14,981 nucleotides of DNA, from the NCBI GenBank assembly GCA_023433185.1, contig JAEZEN010000320.1:1-14981 (forward strand), given 5' to 3'. Positions within the stretch are counted from its first letter, which is position 1. The number at the start of each line of letters is the position of its first letter. The position numbers were made by a program, and so were the translations under genes. The stretch is from Pseudomonadota bacterium. Lineage in GTDB: Bacteria > Pseudomonadota > Alphaproteobacteria > Rhizobiales > Kaistiaceae. This document shows, one piece after another, positions 13,002-14,981 of the stretch. The notes beneath the pieces are model-generated. The model made no database searches. It was not told the origin of the DNA and was given only the letters and a program-made list of their open reading frames with translations.

Positions 13002-14807
13002 CTACGCCCGCACCCGGACGTAGCTGCCGGGGGCCGCTTCGATCGTCTCGAAGGCCTCGCCCTCCGGCCTGGCGGCAGGCACGCGGCGCTTGTCGTGCTT
13101 CTCGATCCAGGCGTGCCAGTGCGGCCACCAGGAGCCGGGATGTTCCTTGGCCCTCGCAAGCCACGCCTGGTAGTCCGCGCCCTTCGGCGCCGGCCCCGTC
13201 CAGTACTGGTACTTGCCGCGCGCCGGCGGATTGACGACCCCGGCGATGTGGCCCGACCCGGTGACCACGAACGTCACCCTGCCACCGAAGAAGGACGAGC
13301 CGAGGTAGACCGATTCCGGGGGCGCAATGTGGTCCTCGCGGGTTGCGAGATTGTAGATCGGAATCTTCACCTTCTTCAGATCGATGATGATGCCGCCCAC
13401 CTCCATCCGACCCTGGGAGAGGTCGTTCTGCAGGTAGCAGTGGCGGAGATAGAAGGCGTGGTTCGCCGCCGGCATCCGTGTCGCGTCGGCGTTCCAGAAG
13501 AGGAGGTCGAAGGGCTGGGGCTCCTTGCCCTTGAAGTAGTTGCCGATGACGTAGGGCCAGATCAGGTCGTTGGGCCGCAGCATGTTGAAGGCCGCAGACA
13601 TTTCCTTGCCTTCGAGGTAACCGCGCATCTTCATCCGGTACTCGAGGTCGGCGACCTGCTCCTCGTCGACGAAGACCTTGAGGTCGCCGGCATGGCTGAA
13701 GTCGACCTGGGTGGCGAAGAGGGTCGCCGAGCGGATGCCCTGGTGGCCCGTGGCGGCCATGTAGGCGAGGCTGATCGCGAGGATCGTCCCGCCGACGCAA
13801 TAGCCCACGGCGTTGACGCCGTCGGCACCGGTGGCGCGGAGCGCCACGTCCACCGCCTCGATGACCCCGGCCTTCATGTAGTGCTCGAAGCTTGCCCGGG
13901 CGTGCCGCTCGTCCGGATTGACCCACGAGATGACGAAGACCGTGTGCCCCTGCTCGACGCACCAGCGGATGAACGATTTCTCCGGGGTGAGGTCGAGGAC
14001 GTAGAACTTGTTGATCCACGGCGGCACGATGACCAGCGGTCGCGTCAGCACCTTCTCCGTCGCCGGGTCGTAGCGGATGACCTGGCACAGGTCGTTCTGG
14101 TGGATCACCTTGCCCGGTGTTGTGGCGAGGTTCTCGCCGAGACGGAAGTCGCCGGAGCTGGTCTGGCGGATGCGCAGGTCGCCGCCGCCGGCCTTGATGT
14201 CCTCGGCGAGCATGTGCATGCCCCGCACGAGGTTCTCGGCGTTGGACGAGAGGGTCTCGCGGAGCAGTTCCGGGTTGGTCATGACGAAGTTGGTCGGCGC
14301 CAGCGCGTTCGTGATCTGCCTGACGTAGAAGGCCGCCTTGCGGCGTGTATGCGGGTCGAGCCCGCTCGCCTCGTCCGCGAGATCGCCGGCCCATCGGCTG
14401 GTGATCAGGTAGGCCTGCCTGATGAAGTCGAAGAACTGGTTGTCGCGCCAGTCGGGATCGGCAAAGCGCCGGTCGCGCGGATCGGCCTCGACGGCCGGCG
14501 CCGCGGGCTCTCCCAGCATCCGTTTCATCGACGCCGACCAGAGGTCGAGATAGCCCGACCAGAGCCGGCGCTCCGCCTCGAGGGCGCGCTCGGGGTCCGA
14601 CATCCAGTACTCGCCGACCCGGGTCAGGACCTTGATGACGTCGCTGAGCCCGTCAGCCAGATCGAAGGACGCCTTCCCCTCCTCGCGCGGCTTGAGGTAG
14701 GCGGAGGCCGCCTTGCCGACCTCCTCCACGACGCGCGCCAGGTTCCGGGCAAGCACCTCCGGGTCCTTCACCGCGTAGGGATGGTCCTCGATACCTTGGG
14801 TCGACAT
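13002..14807 (-). CDS. phaC: Class I poly(3-hydroxyalkanoate) synthase
   Basis: This 601-residue PHA synthase polymerises (R)-3-hydroxyacyl-CoA, mainly 3-hydroxybutyryl-CoA, into polyester at the granule surface. The N-terminal domain (to about 230) carries the PhaC_N region with RDNQFFDFIRQAYL (121-134). The α/β-hydrolase domain has the lipase-like box GYCVGG (335-340) with nucleophile C337, then D492 in REDHIAP and H520 in GSGHIAG, completing the Cys-Asp-His triad. FWNAD (437-441) is also typical. The length of about 600 aa and the absence of phaE or phaR partner-subunit genes place it in class I. ATG 14807 starts MSTQGIEDHP; its ribosome binding site (AGAAGA) is weak, and the frame is open to 14930, but the extra residues lack family character. 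No phaA/phaB is adjacent in the window. Confidence 0.95.
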   Translation of the reverse strand: MSTQGIEDHPYAVKDPEVLARNLARVVEEVGKAASAYLKPREEGKASFDLADGLSDVIKVLTRVGEYWMSDPERALEAERRLWSGYLDLWSASMKRMLGEPAAPAVEADPRDRRFADPDWRDNQFFDFIRQAYLITSRWAGDLADEASGLDPHTRRKAAFYVRQITNALAPTNFVMTNPELLRETLSSNAENLVRGMHMLAEDIKAGGGDLRIRQTSSGDFRLGENLATTPGKVIHQNDLCQVIRYDPATEKVLTRPLVIVPPWINKFYVLDLTPEKSFIRWCVEQGHTVFVISWVNPDERHARASFEHYMKAGVIEAVDVALRATGADGVNAVGYCVGGTILAISLAYMAATGHQGIRSATLFATQVDFSHAGDLKVFVDEEQVADLEYRMKMRGYLEGKEMSAAFNMLRPNDLIWPYVIGNYFKGKEPQPFDLLFWNADATRMPAANHAFYLRHCYLQNDLSQGRMEVGGIIIDLKKVKIPIYNLATREDHIAPPESVYLGSSFFGGRVTFVVTGSGHIAGVVNPPARGKYQYWTGPAPKGADYQAWLARAKEHPGSWWPHWHAWIEKHDKRRVPAARPEGEAFETIEAAPGSYVRVRA

Positions 14808-14852
14808 AGTCTTCTGTGCGATCGATCTGCGACAACGGCCCGCGTTTTTGAC

Positions 14853-14882
14853 ATAATAGAGGGGGACAGTCGCCAGTGACAG
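14853..14882 (-). promoter_or_regulatory. Candidate phaC promoter
   Basis: On the minus strand CTGTCA (14882-14877) and TATTAT (14858-14853) are separated by 18 bp, matching the -35 consensus at 4 of 6 and the -10 at 5 of 6 positions. A start about 7 bp downstream leaves a leader of about 40 nt. An opposite-facing TTGACA (14848-14853) has no -10 partner. Confidence 0.45.
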
Positions 14883-14923
14883 ACTTAGCGAGCGGGTGTT
14901 AACGCATTGATCACTCTTGCCCA

Positions 14924-14941
14924 ACACCATTGCAACGGTGT
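14924..14941. promoter_or_regulatory. 18-bp inverted repeat upstream of phaC
   Basis: ACACCATTGCAACGGTGT is symmetric at 16 of 18 positions around a TTGCAA centre. TTGCA-containing sites are bound by PhaR, the PHA-responsive repressor, in some bacteria. The repeat is 42 bp upstream of the candidate phaC -35 element, so it may instead belong to a divergent gene beyond the window edge. Binding is inferred only. Confidence 0.35.
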
Positions 14942-14981
14942 GTCGGGGAGACGCAGTGCCGCGCGCCGTGCGGGCCTGATG

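Noticed and set aside
13095..14879. Open frame of 594 codons on plus, antisense to phaC
   Set aside because: The opposite strand encodes PhaC with its full catalytic triad; this frame has no family motifs and its composition is that of a GC-driven shadow.
14956..14981. Start of a plus-strand gene at the right edge
   Set aside because: GTG 14956 has GGGGAG upstream but meets TGA after seven codons. An ATG falls on the last three bases but has no ribosome binding site at a usable distance.
1..14981. tRNA, rRNA, CRISPR arrays, insertion sequences, prophage genes
   Set aside because: I saw no spacer-repeat arrays, transposase or integrase motifs, terminal inverted repeats or structured RNA genes of these kinds; the composition is even across the window.

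Overview
The window is very GC-rich, with GC-ending codons throughout. It has a class I poly(3-hydroxybutyrate) synthase, a DnaE1-type replicative polymerase, LexA boxes of the GAAC-N7-GAAC type and promoters of the EcfG type (GGAAC-N16-NGTT). Together these point to an alphaproteobacterium, probably of the Hyphomicrobiales/Rhizobiales. This rests on motifs and family knowledge, not on a database search.

Region 1 (about 150-7100) is a carbohydrate-utilisation locus made of two converging transcription units. On the plus strand, a xylose-isomerase-like TIM-barrel sugar isomerase/epimerase (219-1187) overlaps a PfkB/ribokinase-type kinase (1180-2124). On the minus strand, four tightly packed genes run btpA/sgcQ-like (7083-6271), M42 metallopeptidase of the SgcX/FrvX kind (6268-5126), FGGY sugar kinase (5129-3633) and amidase-signature hydrolase (3610-2129). 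The two units meet with 4 bp between their stop codons. The set looks like intracellular processing of an unknown sugar or amidated/glycosylated compound. No transporter or regulator lies inside the window.

Region 2 (about 7160-7790) appears to be a small stress-response island. A 104-residue secreted protein made of two near-identical Cys-containing repeats reads leftward from a perfect EcfG-type promoter. A second EcfG-type promoter about 50 bp away fires rightward into a non-coding stretch that folds as a 5' hairpin with a C-rich loop followed by a T-tailed terminator. That is the architecture of the general-stress sRNA GsrN. A GNAT acetyltransferase (8303-7764) runs head-on into this RNA, and its stop codon lies in the loop of the terminator hairpin.

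Region 3 (about 8340-12060) carries a promoter with two perfect LexA boxes, one between -35 and -10 and one over the start site and ribosome binding site. It drives a 32-codon gene for a single-pass membrane microprotein, followed without an evident terminator by dnaE (DNA polymerase III alpha, 1152 aa). By size, topology and control the microprotein resembles SidA, the SOS-induced division inhibitor of Caulobacter. I cannot show homology.

Region 4 (about 12100-14981) holds an SMP-30/gluconolactonase-type sugar lactonase on plus and phaC on minus, with stops 6 bp apart. The phaC upstream region has a candidate promoter and an 18-bp inverted repeat near the window edge.
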